In this document: piece by piece, positions 12,531-18,940 of the stretch
Layout: every line of letters begins with the position of its first letter
Numbering within the stretch: position 1 is the first letter of the stretch
Source of the DNA: an uncultured Ruminococcus sp.
Lineage (GTDB): Bacteria; Bacillota; Clostridia; Oscillospirales; Ruminococcaceae
Direction: 5' to 3'
Assembly (NCBI GenBank): GCA_946404705.1
Contig: CAMJES010000009.1
Location: 1 to 18,940, forward strand
Length of the DNA: 18,940 nucleotides
The notes under the pieces: generated by a model
Databases searched by the model: none
Seen by the model: the letters and a program-made list of their open reading frames with translations, nothing else
Told to the model about the DNA's origin: nothing
Made by a program: the position numbers and the translations under genes

Positions 12531-14696
12531 TTATCTGCCGACAACGCCCATGCCGTTAATTATCTTATCCAGCGCTTCGTCGAGCGTTGTTACCATTCTT
12601 GCAATAGCATTGTACCACTTCTGATAGTTCATCATGTTGATGCCCTCTTCGTTAATGGAAACGCCCATTATCTCATCTCTTGCATCCTGAACGGATTCGA
12701 GCATGATATCCGTTGTTCCGAGTATCTTTTCATTGCCTTCGATCTGTGTTCCGAGGGTGTCGGAAATATGTGCAACGAACTTTTCAAGAGTCATTTTGAG
12801 CGGATCTTTAAGTCCCGTTTCATCGTTGACATATTCAAGCGATGTGTTTTCAAATATCGCAAGGCACTTGTGGATAAAGTCGTTGTTAAGCTCATCCATT
12901 TCGTCTTCCTTGCCGTTTACGAACTGTTCCGGCTGTGCAAGAAGGCTCGGAAGTTCTCTCCACATATCCGTGACATTCAAGTTAGCCGCAGCTGTGCGGA
13001 AGCTCTTGCTTCCATCATCGCCTTCGTATGTGAAAAGTTCAAGAGTACGACCGTTGGCGTCCTTAAAATCCTTATATATATCGTTGAACGACTTCACAAG
13101 CGTTGTAGAGAACGCATTGAGCATATCACGGTAGTATTCGATGCCCTGAAAATCATTTGCGTATCCCGACTGCCAAACAACATCTTCATTTATCTTTTTA
13201 AGCGCCTCTCCAAGCTTGCTGCCCTCGGGATAATCGGCAGGATCGGAGGAAAGGTCTGTTCCGTTCGCCTGAACCTCAGCCTTTATCGCATCTGCATCAC
13301 CGATAGCAGTCCAGTCCGTATCGGATTTTGTTCCGGAAATAGCGAATGAAAGCTCTCCGGGAGCAGGGGAGTCGTTTTTGAGTGCGATCTGTGCATATCC
13401 GGTTGCATTTGCAACGGTTTTTCCGCAGAACTTCACCGTGTTGGCGGTATCGTCATATTCGACCTCGCCGTAAGCTTTGAGAGCTTCAAGAGCCTCGGTG
13501 AGCTTATCCTGATTTGTCGTATCGCCTGCGGCTATCTCGCTGTTGTATGTTCCGATCTCCTTCAAAAGGCTGTTTATCTCATCGGGATAATTCTTGATCC
13601 TTGCATTGAACTCGCTCATATCGGGGCCGCTGAAAACGCCCTCGCCGTTATAAACATCAAGATAACCTCTGAGCGCGCCGCCCTGAAGCTTATCCTTACC
13701 TGTTATATCAACAACTTCGTTGGTTTTCTGAACATACTCTCTGTTCGTCATTCCCTTGTCGGTAGCAAGCTTTTTCCAGAGGTCTGCGTTCATAAGTCCG
13801 TCATAGCGGTCTTCGTCCTTGATATAGTTACCTGCGCTTGTTATCTTAAAGCCCATATAGAGCGGATCGGGATCTTCTATCGTCATCGACATCTGAGCGT
13901 ATGTATCGTTATGAACAACGACCTGACCTGCAAAAAAGACCTTGTATGAACCGATAGCCTGCTCCTCGACCTTAACATCACCGAACGAGGAAAGCTCGTC
14001 AATGAGCAGATTCATCTGATCCTTGAGTTCAAGCGGGCCGTAATCATTATCTACCTGGTAGCTGTTTGCGGTCATTTCCATATAGTTCATCTGGATATAG
14101 CTGTTTGTTATCTGCTTGTTGAGGTTAGCCATGCTCTCCAGTATTGCATTCACACGGTCAACGGAGATGTTTGCGTCACTCTTTGTCTGAACAGAAATAT
14201 CGTCAAGCCGCGAATTCATATAGCGGATCTGCTGAACGACCGATTCGGCTTCGCGGAAGGCAACGTTTGCAAGTTCCTTGCGGTTCGCTTCATCGGTAGC
14301 ATAGCTCTGGAGAGCTTCCTTGAACTTTGCAAGGTTAGCGGCGAAGCCGTATTCCTTTGACTCGATGTTATCGAGAGCCGTTTCAACGTCCTTCATTACA
14401 ACGTCCTTGACGTTGTAGTTATTGTCAAGGGTTGTGTAGTTTCTGACCTTTTCATCAATGAGCGCATCTCTGTACTGACCTACGCCGACGTTGTCAACGC
14501 CCTGACCTGCCAAACCTACGCTTGTATTATAAAAAAGGTTGTAGCCTGTATTTGCAACCGAGCAAACGTCCAATCTCTGGCGCGAATAGCCCTGAGTTTT
14601 AACGTTGCTGATGTTGTTTCCCGTTATATCGAGAGCCTTCTGTGCAGAATTGAGAGCTTCTCTCTGCACATAAAGCCCCATAAAGCTTGAAGCCAT
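12531..14696 (-). CDS. flgK: Flagellar hook-associated protein FlgK (HAP1), expanded
   Basis: 721 residues, against about 500-550 in Bacillus subtilis and Salmonella. The N-terminal rod/hook motif is clear (GLYVQREALNSAQKALDITGNNISNVKTQGYSRQR), followed by a long helical region. The C-terminus ends INEEGINMMNYQKWYNAIARMVTTLDEALDKIINGMG. The conserved GGALRGYLDVYNG (339-351) is normally followed closely by a helix like YYRDMLNAFSTTLVKSFND. Here that helix begins near 521, so roughly 353-515 is an insert. Start at ATG 14696 with AAGGAGG seven bases upstream. It lies after its chaperone gene flgN. Confidence 0.94.
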   Translation of the reverse strand: MASSFMGLYVQREALNSAQKALDITGNNISNVKTQGYSRQRLDVCSVANTGYNLFYNTSVGLAGQGVDNVGVGQYRDALIDEKVRNYTTLDNNYNVKDVVMKDVETALDNIESKEYGFAANLAKFKEALQSYATDEANRKELANVAFREAESVVQQIRYMNSRLDDISVQTKSDANISVDRVNAILESMANLNKQITNSYIQMNYMEMTANSYQVDNDYGPLELKDQMNLLIDELSSFGDVKVEEQAIGSYKVFFAGQVVVHNDTYAQMSMTIEDPDPLYMGFKITSAGNYIKDEDRYDGLMNADLWKKLATDKGMTNREYVQKTNEVVDITGKDKLQGGALRGYLDVYNGEGVFSGPDMSEFNARIKNYPDEINSLLKEIGTYNSEIAAGDTTNQDKLTEALEALKAYGEVEYDDTANTVKFCGKTVANATGYAQIALKNDSPAPGELSFAISGTKSDTDWTAIGDADAIKAEVQANGTDLSSDPADYPEGSKLGEALKKINEDVVWQSGYANDFQGIEYYRDMLNAFSTTLVKSFNDIYKDFKDANGRTLELFTYEGDDGSKSFRTAAANLNVTDMWRELPSLLAQPEQFVNGKEDEMDELNNDFIHKCLAIFENTSLEYVNDETGLKDPLKMTLEKFVAHISDTLGTQIEGNEKILGTTDIMLESVQDARDEIMGVSINEEGINMMNYQKWYNAIARMVTTLDEALDKIINGMGVVGR

Positions 14697-14709
14697 TGTT
14701 ATGTCCTCC

Positions 14710-15165
14710 TTAAACTTTGTTCATTATCGCCGCGCGTGTTGCGTGTTCGGTCTTAACTCCGCCCCTGCCGTCATAGGTATCCAGCTCGGCGGTTCTTCTT
14801 TCAACTCTTTTGAGCCTGCCCGTAATTATAACGTTTGCAAGGTCGTTAAGCTCCTTTATCTTCAAAACGCAGGCGGAAAGCTCTTCGTACTGACCCTCCA
14901 GCCTCTTTTTGCAGGATATCGGCGCTTTCTCTATGATTTCCTTAAAGGTAAGGTCTTTATCCTCACCGAGAATTTCGATGCGCTTTTTTTCCATTGAATT
15001 TGATTTCATAATAAGCGCCTGCTCTCTGGAAAGGCTTCGGCTCAGTTCTTCGATCTTATCATTGTTTATCATATCAAGCTTGCTGTATTCAAAGTCGAGC
15101 AACTCCTTGTAATGTGCGATATATTCATTAAAAAAGCGGACAAGTTTAAAATAATCTGCAGCCAA
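14710..15165 (-). CDS. flgN: FlgN family export chaperone for FlgK/FlgL
   Basis: 151 residues, almost wholly helical and charged, in the normal FlgN size range. The start FKLVRFFNEYIAHYKELLDFEYSKLDMI and the segment ELSRSLSREQALIMKSNSMEKKRIEIL fit the family, which keeps FlgK and FlgL unfolded for export. The C-terminal 30 residues are basic. The start is TTG 15165, seven bases after GGGTGA. It lies between flgM and flgK with a 13-base gap to flgK. Sequence divergence in this family is high, so position adds much of the support. Confidence 0.85.
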   Translation of the reverse strand: MAADYFKLVRFFNEYIAHYKELLDFEYSKLDMINNDKIEELSRSLSREQALIMKSNSMEKKRIEILGEDKDLTFKEIIEKAPISCKKRLEGQYEELSACVLKIKELNDLANVIITGRLKRVERRTAELDTYDGRGGVKTEHATRAAIMNKV

Positions 15166-15204
15166 AACGGTTCACCCTTTCCAAGACAGTCGGTTTACGG
15201 GATA

Positions 15205-15498
15205 TTATCCCTCAAAGATAGAAGCGGCAACGCTTTCGGGGGAGATATTGTAGCTTCCGTCAGCGATCCTGCTCTTGAGCGAAGCGATCCTGTCAGCGGA
15301 TGCGTCACTTTCGGCAAATTTCTTTGCAGCAGCCTTTGCAGGCTCGATGCTTGCTCTTGCGCCCGAGGACATTTCGAACGTATCGACTCTCTTAGCGGAA
15401 GACGCCGAGATCTTTTTTCCGTCCTTTACGCTTGACTTATAGCTGTTTTCCATCTTTCTGTATACGCCCATTGCGGAACCGAGTTTGTTAATTTCCAT
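15205..15498 (-). CDS. flgM: Anti-sigma-28 factor FlgM
   Basis: 97 residues, as expected for FlgM. The sigma-28-binding C-terminal part is recognisable in ADRIASLKSRIADGSYNISPESVAASIFEG. The N-terminal half is low in complexity and probably disordered, which suits a protein exported through the flagellum. FlgM holds sigma-28 inactive until the hook is complete. Start at ATG 15498 with GGAGG seven bases upstream; the ATG at 15516 is before the ribosome site. It is the first gene after a sigma-28-type promoter (15560-15586), so the anti-sigma factor is made by its own target. Confidence 0.9.
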   Translation of the reverse strand: MEINKLGSAMGVYRKMENSYKSSVKDGKKISASSAKRVDTFEMSSGARASIEPAKAAAKKFAESDASADRIASLKSRIADGSYNISPESVAASIFEG

Positions 15499-15525
15499 AA
15501 AACAGCCTCCAATCATAATTTTTCA

Positions 15526-15541
15526 GCGCTTTTTACAGCGC
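15526..15541 (-). other. Hairpin in the flgM leader
   Basis: GCGCT and AGCGC pair around a six-base loop between the sigma-28 promoter and the flgM ribosome site. Role unknown. Confidence 0.35.
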
Positions 15542-15559
15542 AATTTATCTCTATTATTT

Positions 15560-15586
15560 CTTTCGGCAGAAACTTGAAAAACTTTA
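15560..15586 (-). promoter_or_regulatory. Sigma-28 (SigD/FliA) promoter of the flagellar operon
   Basis: On the minus strand TAAA (15586-15583), exactly 15 bases, then GCCGAAAG (15567-15560). The sigma-D consensus is TAAA-N15-GCCGATAA, so the -35 is perfect and the -10 matches 6 of 8. The leader to flgM is about 55 bases. The rest of 15499-15735 is A/T-rich and shows no gene. No clear terminator for the PHP gene ending at 15736 was found, so read-through into flgM is possible. Confidence 0.78.
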
Positions 15587-15735
15587 GCGCTTTTTTACGG
15601 ATTTAAAATAAATTTCACAATTTTTTCTGTGTTTCGGGCGAAGTCCTGTCTAAAAACCGCCGCAGTAGTGAAATAATTGTTAAGTATATACAAAAAATTG
15701 TCTAAAAAAGAGTGTAAATTCTGCAATATTTTTGT

Positions 15736-16542
15736 TCAGAGAGCGCGCATTTGCGGCTTTCTTTTTTTATATACTGCATAATACTTAAAACCGCAGCTTT
15801 TGAGTATCTCACCGCACTCGGGGAACCTGTCGCCGAGCGTTTCGGGGGAATGCGCGTCCGAGCCGAGTGTTACAAGCTCTCCGCCGAGTTCGCGGAAACG
15901 TTTCAGTATATCCGTACACGGATTAGGCTCGTCCATACCCCTTGAAAAAGCGCCGCTGTTGCATTCGAGCGCCTTTCCGTCTGTTACAAGCTGCCGCAGG
16001 ATCTCGTCAATATAGTCTGCATATTCGGCGTAGGAATATGTAAGTCCGTGCTGTTTGCCGTAACGTACAATATAATCAAGGTGTCCGAGGCTGTCATAGC
16101 ATTTTATCCGTTTGATGCGTTCGAGCGTTACCTTGAAAAAGCGCTCGTAGGAATCTGAGCCGTTGCTTTCAAAAAACACGGGAAAATACGGGTCTATGCC
16201 GTCAATAACGTGGTTTGAACCTATGATAAAATCAAGATAGCTGTATTTTTCCGTCAGCTTGTCAAGATAGTCCGCGATATGCAGCTGAAGTCCAAGCTCC
16301 ACGCCTGTCGAAATATCGATCACCCTACTGTATTTATCTTTCAGCCGCTGCATTTCGGGAATATATGCGTCAAAATCAAGGTTGAAGTCCACATCCGACT
16401 TCATATCGTAATCGTGATGGTCGGTAAAGCACATCTCACTCATTCCGAGCGAAAGTGCGCGTTCTATCTGCTTTTCGGGAGGGGTGTCGCTGTCGCCCGA
16501 AAAGCTTGTATGAAGATGCTGGTCGGCATAATATTTTTCCAT
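15736..16542 (-). CDS. PHP-domain phosphatase, HisJ (histidinol-phosphatase) family
   Basis: 268 residues, the usual HisJ length. PHP metal-site motifs appear in order: DQHLHTSFSGD (7-17, with H9 and H11), CFTDHHDYD, TGVELGLQ, GSNHVID, SLGHLDYIVRYG and TLGSDAHSPE near the C-terminus. HisJ removes phosphate from L-histidinol phosphate. No other histidine gene is near, so the true substrate could differ (HisJ-like). Start at ATG 16542, six bases after GAGGTG; a GTG at 16551 falls within the ribosome site. Divergent from degV, with its own promoter at 16572-16600. Confidence 0.88.
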   Translation of the reverse strand: MEKYYADQHLHTSFSGDSDTPPEKQIERALSLGMSEMCFTDHHDYDMKSDVDFNLDFDAYIPEMQRLKDKYSRVIDISTGVELGLQLHIADYLDKLTEKYSYLDFIIGSNHVIDGIDPYFPVFFESNGSDSYERFFKVTLERIKRIKCYDSLGHLDYIVRYGKQHGLTYSYAEYADYIDEILRQLVTDGKALECNSGAFSRGMDEPNPCTDILKRFRELGGELVTLGSDAHSPETLGDRFPECGEILKSCGFKYYAVYKKRKPQMRAL

Positions 16543-16571
16543 AACATTCACCTCATGGATAATTTTACTGT

Positions 16572-16600
16572 ATTATAACACATTGCCAAGTTTTTTGCAA
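16572..16600 (-). promoter_or_regulatory. Promoter of the PHP phosphatase gene
   Basis: TTGCAA (16600-16595), 17 bases, then TATAAT (16577-16572), about 30 bases before ATG 16542. Confidence 0.78.
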
Positions 16601-16607
16601 ACAAAAC

Positions 16608-16636
16608 TTGCAATTGCATATATAATATGGTATAAT
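16608..16636 (+). promoter_or_regulatory. Promoter of the degV gene
   Basis: TTGCAA (16608-16613), 17 bases, then TATAAT (16631-16636). It lies back to back with the PHP promoter: the two TTGCAA boxes are seven bases apart. Two direct AATTGACC repeats (16634-16641 and 16650-16657) and a small TGACC/GGTCA hairpin (16653-16665) follow in the leader. Confidence 0.78.
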
Positions 16637-16687
16637 TGACCTAAATAAGAATTGACCAACGGTCAGGAAAAAGGAGAATACCGTTTT

Positions 16688-17566
16688 ATGAGCAAAGTAA
16701 AGATTATGACCGACTCTGCAAGTGATATTTCCCTCGAACAGGCTGCAAAATATGATATTGCACTTGTGAATTTTTGGATAATCGTAGGCGAGCGCAGCCT
16801 TCGCGAACACGTTGAATATTCGACCAAGGAATTCTACAAGCTTATGGACGAGTGTGAAGATATGCCGCATACCTCACAGATCCGCGTTGAGGATTATATC
16901 GGAGAATATGAAAAGCAGTACAACGATGGCGTTACCGACCTTATCAACGTTGTCATCGCATCTATCGGCTCGAATTCGTTCAACAACGCAAATGCCGCAA
17001 GGGATAAATTCTATGAGCTTCACCCCGAAGCAAAGGAAAAAATGAACATCACCGTTATGGACAGCAAAGCTTACACCGGAGCTTATGGTCTGCCCGTTAT
17101 GCAGGCGGCAAAGAAGATACAGAAGGGCGCTTCCGCCGATGAGATAATCGCATACCTCACCGACTGGTTTGACAGCGGCATAATAATCTGCACAGCATAT
17201 ACCTTAAAATATGCCAAGAAATCGGGCAGAGTCGGCTGTGCGACAGCTTTCGTAGGCGAGATGCTCGGACTTAAGCCTATTATCACCTTCACCGACGCTG
17301 TTTCCGAAACCGTTGCAAAGATCAGAGGAGAAAAAGCGGTTCTCCCGAAAATGGTGGAATACGCGGTCGAACACATGGTTCCCGAAACTGCTTATGCAGT
17401 CCTTGACGGCAGCCGCCCCGAGCTTACCGAAGAGCTTATAAAGCTTATGAAAAAAGCTGTCGGCTATGGCCCGGAGGAAATATGCGAAGTCGGCGCGACG
17501 ATCTCCTGCCACCTCGGACACGAAGTTTCCGGCATTATCATAAAATGTCCGAACAGAAAGGCATAA
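16688..17566 (+). CDS. DegV family fatty-acid-binding protein
   Basis: 292 residues, a normal DegV/FakB-type length. The N-terminal KIMTDSASDIS is the signature start, and TSQIRVEDYIGEYEK, KKSGRVGCATAFVGEMLGLKPIITF and the Cys/His-containing end CHLGHEVSGII follow. Members bind a single fatty acid; FakB proteins present it to FakA kinase for phospholipid synthesis. No fakA is nearby, so pairing is unproven. Start at ATG 16688, with AAGGAG about 11 bases upstream (slightly long). An in-frame TTG at 16652 lacks a ribosome site. Its TAA stop lies in the stem of the terminator at 17561. Confidence 0.92.
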   Translation: MSKVKIMTDSASDISLEQAAKYDIALVNFWIIVGERSLREHVEYSTKEFYKLMDECEDMPHTSQIRVEDYIGEYEKQYNDGVTDLINVVIASIGSNSFNNANAARDKFYELHPEAKEKMNITVMDSKAYTGAYGLPVMQAAKKIQKGASADEIIAYLTDWFDSGIIICTAYTLKYAKKSGRVGCATAFVGEMLGLKPIITFTDAVSETVAKIRGEKAVLPKMVEYAVEHMVPETAYAVLDGSRPELTEELIKLMKKAVGYGPEEICEVGATISCHLGHEVSGIIIKCPNRKA

Positions 17567-17585
17567 GATAAGCTTATGCTTTTTT
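17561..17585 (+). terminator. Terminator of degV
   Basis: GCATAAG (17561-17567) pairs with CTTATGC (17573-17579) around a five-base loop, followed by six T residues. The degV stop codon (17564-17566) is inside the stem. Confidence 0.85.
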
Positions 17586-17599
17586 AGTCATAATTGCAC

Positions 17600-17629
17600 T
17601 TGACAATTGAATAAGATCGGATGTATAAT
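17600..17629 (+). promoter_or_regulatory. Promoter of the small coiled-coil gene
   Basis: TTGACA (17600-17605), 18 bases, then TATAAT (17624-17629). The near-perfect boxes put the transcript start near 17636, which rules out the in-frame upstream ATG at 17621. Confidence 0.85.
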
Positions 17630-17653
17630 AATGCTTATCCGGAGGTGAATACA

Positions 17654-17875
17654 ATGGATACAAATGAGATCTTATTACAGCTGCTTGAAGGGCAGAAACA
17701 GATGAACGAGCGTCTGGACGGCATGGATAAACGTTTGGACAAAATTGAAACCCGTTTGGACAATCTGGAAGAAAACGAGAAGGTCACAAGATTTGCCGTT
17801 AATCATATCGGTGAAAAACTTGAGGATCTTATTGAGGTGCTTAACGCTACAAACGTTGTAAGCTTTAAATATTGA
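17654..17875 (+). CDS. Small coiled-coil protein of unknown function
   Basis: 73 residues. After a hydrophobic NEILLQLLEGQ lead comes a heptad-like run (QMNERLDGMDKRLDKIETRLDNLEENEKV, about residues 14-42), where leucine, methionine or isoleucine recurs at coiled-coil spacing and RLD repeats three times. The C-terminal half is a second helix (HIGEKLEDLIEVLNATN). Proteins of this type are widespread in Clostridia, often near phage or regulatory genes; I assign no function. Start at ATG 17654 after GGAGGTG. It is a one-gene unit with its own strong promoter and terminator. Confidence 0.82.
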   Translation: MDTNEILLQLLEGQKQMNERLDGMDKRLDKIETRLDNLEENEKVTRFAVNHIGEKLEDLIEVLNATNVVSFKY

Positions 17876-17884
17876 TCAATATAA

Positions 17885-17912
17885 CGGCGCAATTGACTTT
17901 GCGCCGATTTTT
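17885..17912 (+). terminator. Terminator of the small coiled-coil gene
   Basis: CGGCGCAA (17885-17892) pairs with TTGCGCCG (17899-17906) around a six-base loop, followed by A and five T residues. Confidence 0.85.
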
Positions 17913-17989
17913 CATTCATAAAATCCGTTCCAAATGAATATAGATGTAAAAAATGCCATAAAGCGTTTGATTTGAAAGGAAAGATGAAT

Positions 17990-18265
17990 ATGAATGACGT
18001 AAACGAAAAAGCGCACAGCATTATTGCGGAAAACCGCAGAAAGCTTTCGATATCGGGAGTTACCGACATTGACAGCTTTGATGAAAACACAGTCCTGCTT
18101 TACACGACAATGGGAGAGCTTACGATAAAAGGCAGCGACCTCCATGTCAACGACCTCTCGGTAACGAACGGTGAAATGAACATCGAGGGCGAGATCGACG
18201 CGGTCATCTACGGCGACAAGGATCTGCGCTCGCCGCTCTCGTTCATCGGCAGGCTTTTCAGATAG
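17990..18265 (+). CDS. yabP: Sporulation protein YabP
   Basis: 91 residues. The text NEKAHSIIAENRRKLSISGVTDIDSFDENTVLLYTTMGELTIKGSDLHVNDLSVTNGEMNIEGEIDAVIYG follows YabP closely, along with the C-terminal PLSFIGRLF. YabP is needed for spore cortex formation in the mother cell of Bacillus subtilis. Start at ATG 17990, with AGGAAA about seven bases upstream. The ATG at 17984 is too close to that site, and the TTG at 17972 is before it. yabQ follows after 11 bases. A mother-cell sigma-E promoter would be expected; nothing convincing stood out in 17913-17971. Confidence 0.93.
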   Translation: MNDVNEKAHSIIAENRRKLSISGVTDIDSFDENTVLLYTTMGELTIKGSDLHVNDLSVTNGEMNIEGEIDAVIYGDKDLRSPLSFIGRLFR

Positions 18266-18276
18266 AAGGTGAACCT

Positions 18277-18636
18277 TTGAGCCTTGAAACCTTTTTCTCC
18301 GTTTCCGAACAATGCTCCCTGTTCCTGCTTTCGGTAATACTCGGAATGGGGATAGGCGTTTTTTATGATGTTTTCCGAACGCTGAGGATAGTTTTTCCCC
18401 CTGCAGCAAAGAAAAACGCCGTTTTTGTCGAGGATATCGTTTTTATGGTAGTTTCGGGCGCGGCGGTCTTTCTTTATGCGGCGGTGCTTTGCCGCGGTCA
18501 GGTTCGTTTTTTCTGCGTGGTCGGAACTCTGCTCGGGTTTGCGCTTTATATCGCAACAGTCGGCAGTATTATTGTGGGTATCTTCCGCTCTGCCGCAGGA
18601 TTTTTCGCAAGGCTGCTGCCTAAAAACAGGAGATAA
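18277..18636 (+). CDS. yabQ: Spore cortex biosynthesis protein YabQ
   Basis: 119 residues, an integral membrane protein. The family start is seen in QCSLFLLSVILGMGIGVFYDVFRTLRIVFP, with three or so further hydrophobic stretches (about 51-70, 75-98 and 100-112). YabQ acts with YabP at the outer forespore membrane during cortex assembly. The start is TTG 18277, five bases after AAGGTG (18266-18271), which overlaps the yabP end region. In most Bacillota divIC follows yabPQ; here no such gene is seen before the contig ends. Confidence 0.9.
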   Translation: MSLETFFSVSEQCSLFLLSVILGMGIGVFYDVFRTLRIVFPPAAKKNAVFVEDIVFMVVSGAAVFLYAAVLCRGQVRFFCVVGTLLGFALYIATVGSIIVGIFRSAAGFFARLLPKNRR

Positions 18637-18891
18637 TAATTACAAATCGTATATTCCCGACTAAATGCACTTACTGTAAAATAGGCTAATAGATTTTATC
18701 TAAATTTATTTAACAAATTTGTGCATACCTATGAAAATATTAAAAAGCTTAAAAAAAGCCTTGAAAAATTTACCTTCGTTGTAGTATAATGTTATTATCT
18801 AAAATTGGCTAATACTAATTCCGAATCAACCGTAAGACTAAATCCTCGAATATAATAATCCAATTCTGCGTCAAGCTCCCGTGCAATGTTA
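18637..18891. other. AT-rich non-coding end with orphan promoter
   Basis: No gene is supported in the 255 bases after yabQ. It contains the promoter at 18761-18790, two near-identical 14-mers (18678-18691 and 18801-18814, AAAATAGGCTAATA and AAAATTGGCTAATA), and then ordinary-looking sequence up to the adapter at 18892. Whatever the promoter drives lies off the contig. Confidence 0.5.
18761..18790 (+). promoter_or_regulatory. Promoter with no gene in the window
   Basis: TTGAAA (18761-18766), 18 bases, then TATAAT (18785-18790). At least 95 bases of leader follow without a start codon that has a ribosome site, so the gene, or a non-coding RNA, is cut off. Confidence 0.65.
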
Positions 18892-18940
18892 AGATCGGAA
18901 GAGCGTCGTGTAGGGAAAGAGTGTAGATCTCGGTGGTCGC
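18892..18940. other. Illumina sequencing adapter (artefact)
   Basis: From AGATCGGAAGAGC at 18892 to the end, all 49 bases match the reverse-complement TruSeq universal adapter as I know it. This is library sequence, not part of the organism, and it means assembly stopped in adapter read-through. Confidence 0.97.

Noticed and set aside
12768..13349. 193-codon plus-strand frame inside flgK
   Set aside because: Antisense shadow of flgK; the minus-strand reading is a conserved protein.
16652..16687. Upstream TTG start for degV
   Set aside because: The best ribosome site lies after it, and the conserved N-terminus begins at ATG 16688.
18731..18784. 17-residue cationic peptide frame before the orphan promoter
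   Set aside because: No ribosome site, and it overlaps the promoter's -35 box and spacer, so it is probably chance.

Overview
This is an 18.9 kb piece of a chromosome from a motile, endospore-forming member of the Clostridia (Bacillota). A gut- or rumen-type Oscillospiraceae/Ruminococcaceae relative is my inference. The support is the sporulation genes spoVG, yabP and yabQ, the Bacillota-style late flagellar cluster with fliW-csrA, a LexA repressor, AAGGAGG-type ribosome sites, and frequent TTG starts (6 of about 23 genes). The last 49 bases (18892-18940) are Illumina adapter sequence, so this is an assembled contig whose right edge is artificial.

Layout. 21-108: structured repeat DNA at the left edge. 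157-3180 (minus): a tightly packed murC-lexA-CPBP protease operon. 3199-3500: a repeat-rich gap with nested inverted repeats and a heptad tandem repeat. 3491-3970 (minus): a LURP-one/YxjI-like protein. 4322-4624 (plus): spoVG with a clear terminator. 4828-5364 (minus): a NUDIX ADP-ribose pyrophosphatase with a strong promoter and a LexA-box-like site near its start. 5490-5627: a MITE-like palindromic element. 5714-6339 (minus): a hicA-hicB toxin-antitoxin pair; the 57-codon hicA is easily missed. Its promoter spacer carries an ATGCG/CGCAT palindrome that recurs 58 bp upstream. 6642-6718 (minus): tRNA-Arg(CCG).

6762-15498 (minus) is the core of the window, a ten-gene flagellar hook-filament operon in the order flgM-flgN-flgK-flgL-DUF6470-fliW-csrA-fliD-fliS-(fliT-position gene). 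It is read from one good sigma-28 promoter (15560-15586). It encodes the anti-sigma factor FlgM, the export chaperones FlgN and FliS, the junction proteins FlgK and FlgL, the cap FliD, and the FliW/CsrA pair that controls flagellin translation. No flagellin gene lies between csrA and fliD, where Bacillus subtilis keeps hag. FlgK, FlgL and FliD are all much longer than the textbook proteins. FlgL carries an insert with five copies of an I-T-E-A-D-Y-like motif.

15736-16542 (minus) is a HisJ-like PHP phosphatase, divergent from a DegV fatty-acid-binding protein (16688-17566, plus) across a short gap with two facing TTGCAA-N17-TATAAT promoters. Then come a small coiled-coil protein with its own promoter and terminator, yabP and yabQ, and an orphan promoter whose gene is cut off by the contig end.

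Most of the window is ordinary core genome. The points worth a second look are the expanded junction and cap proteins, CsrA-consensus-like Shine-Dalgarno sites on genes next to csrA, the hicAB operator pair, and the families of inverted repeats between genes.
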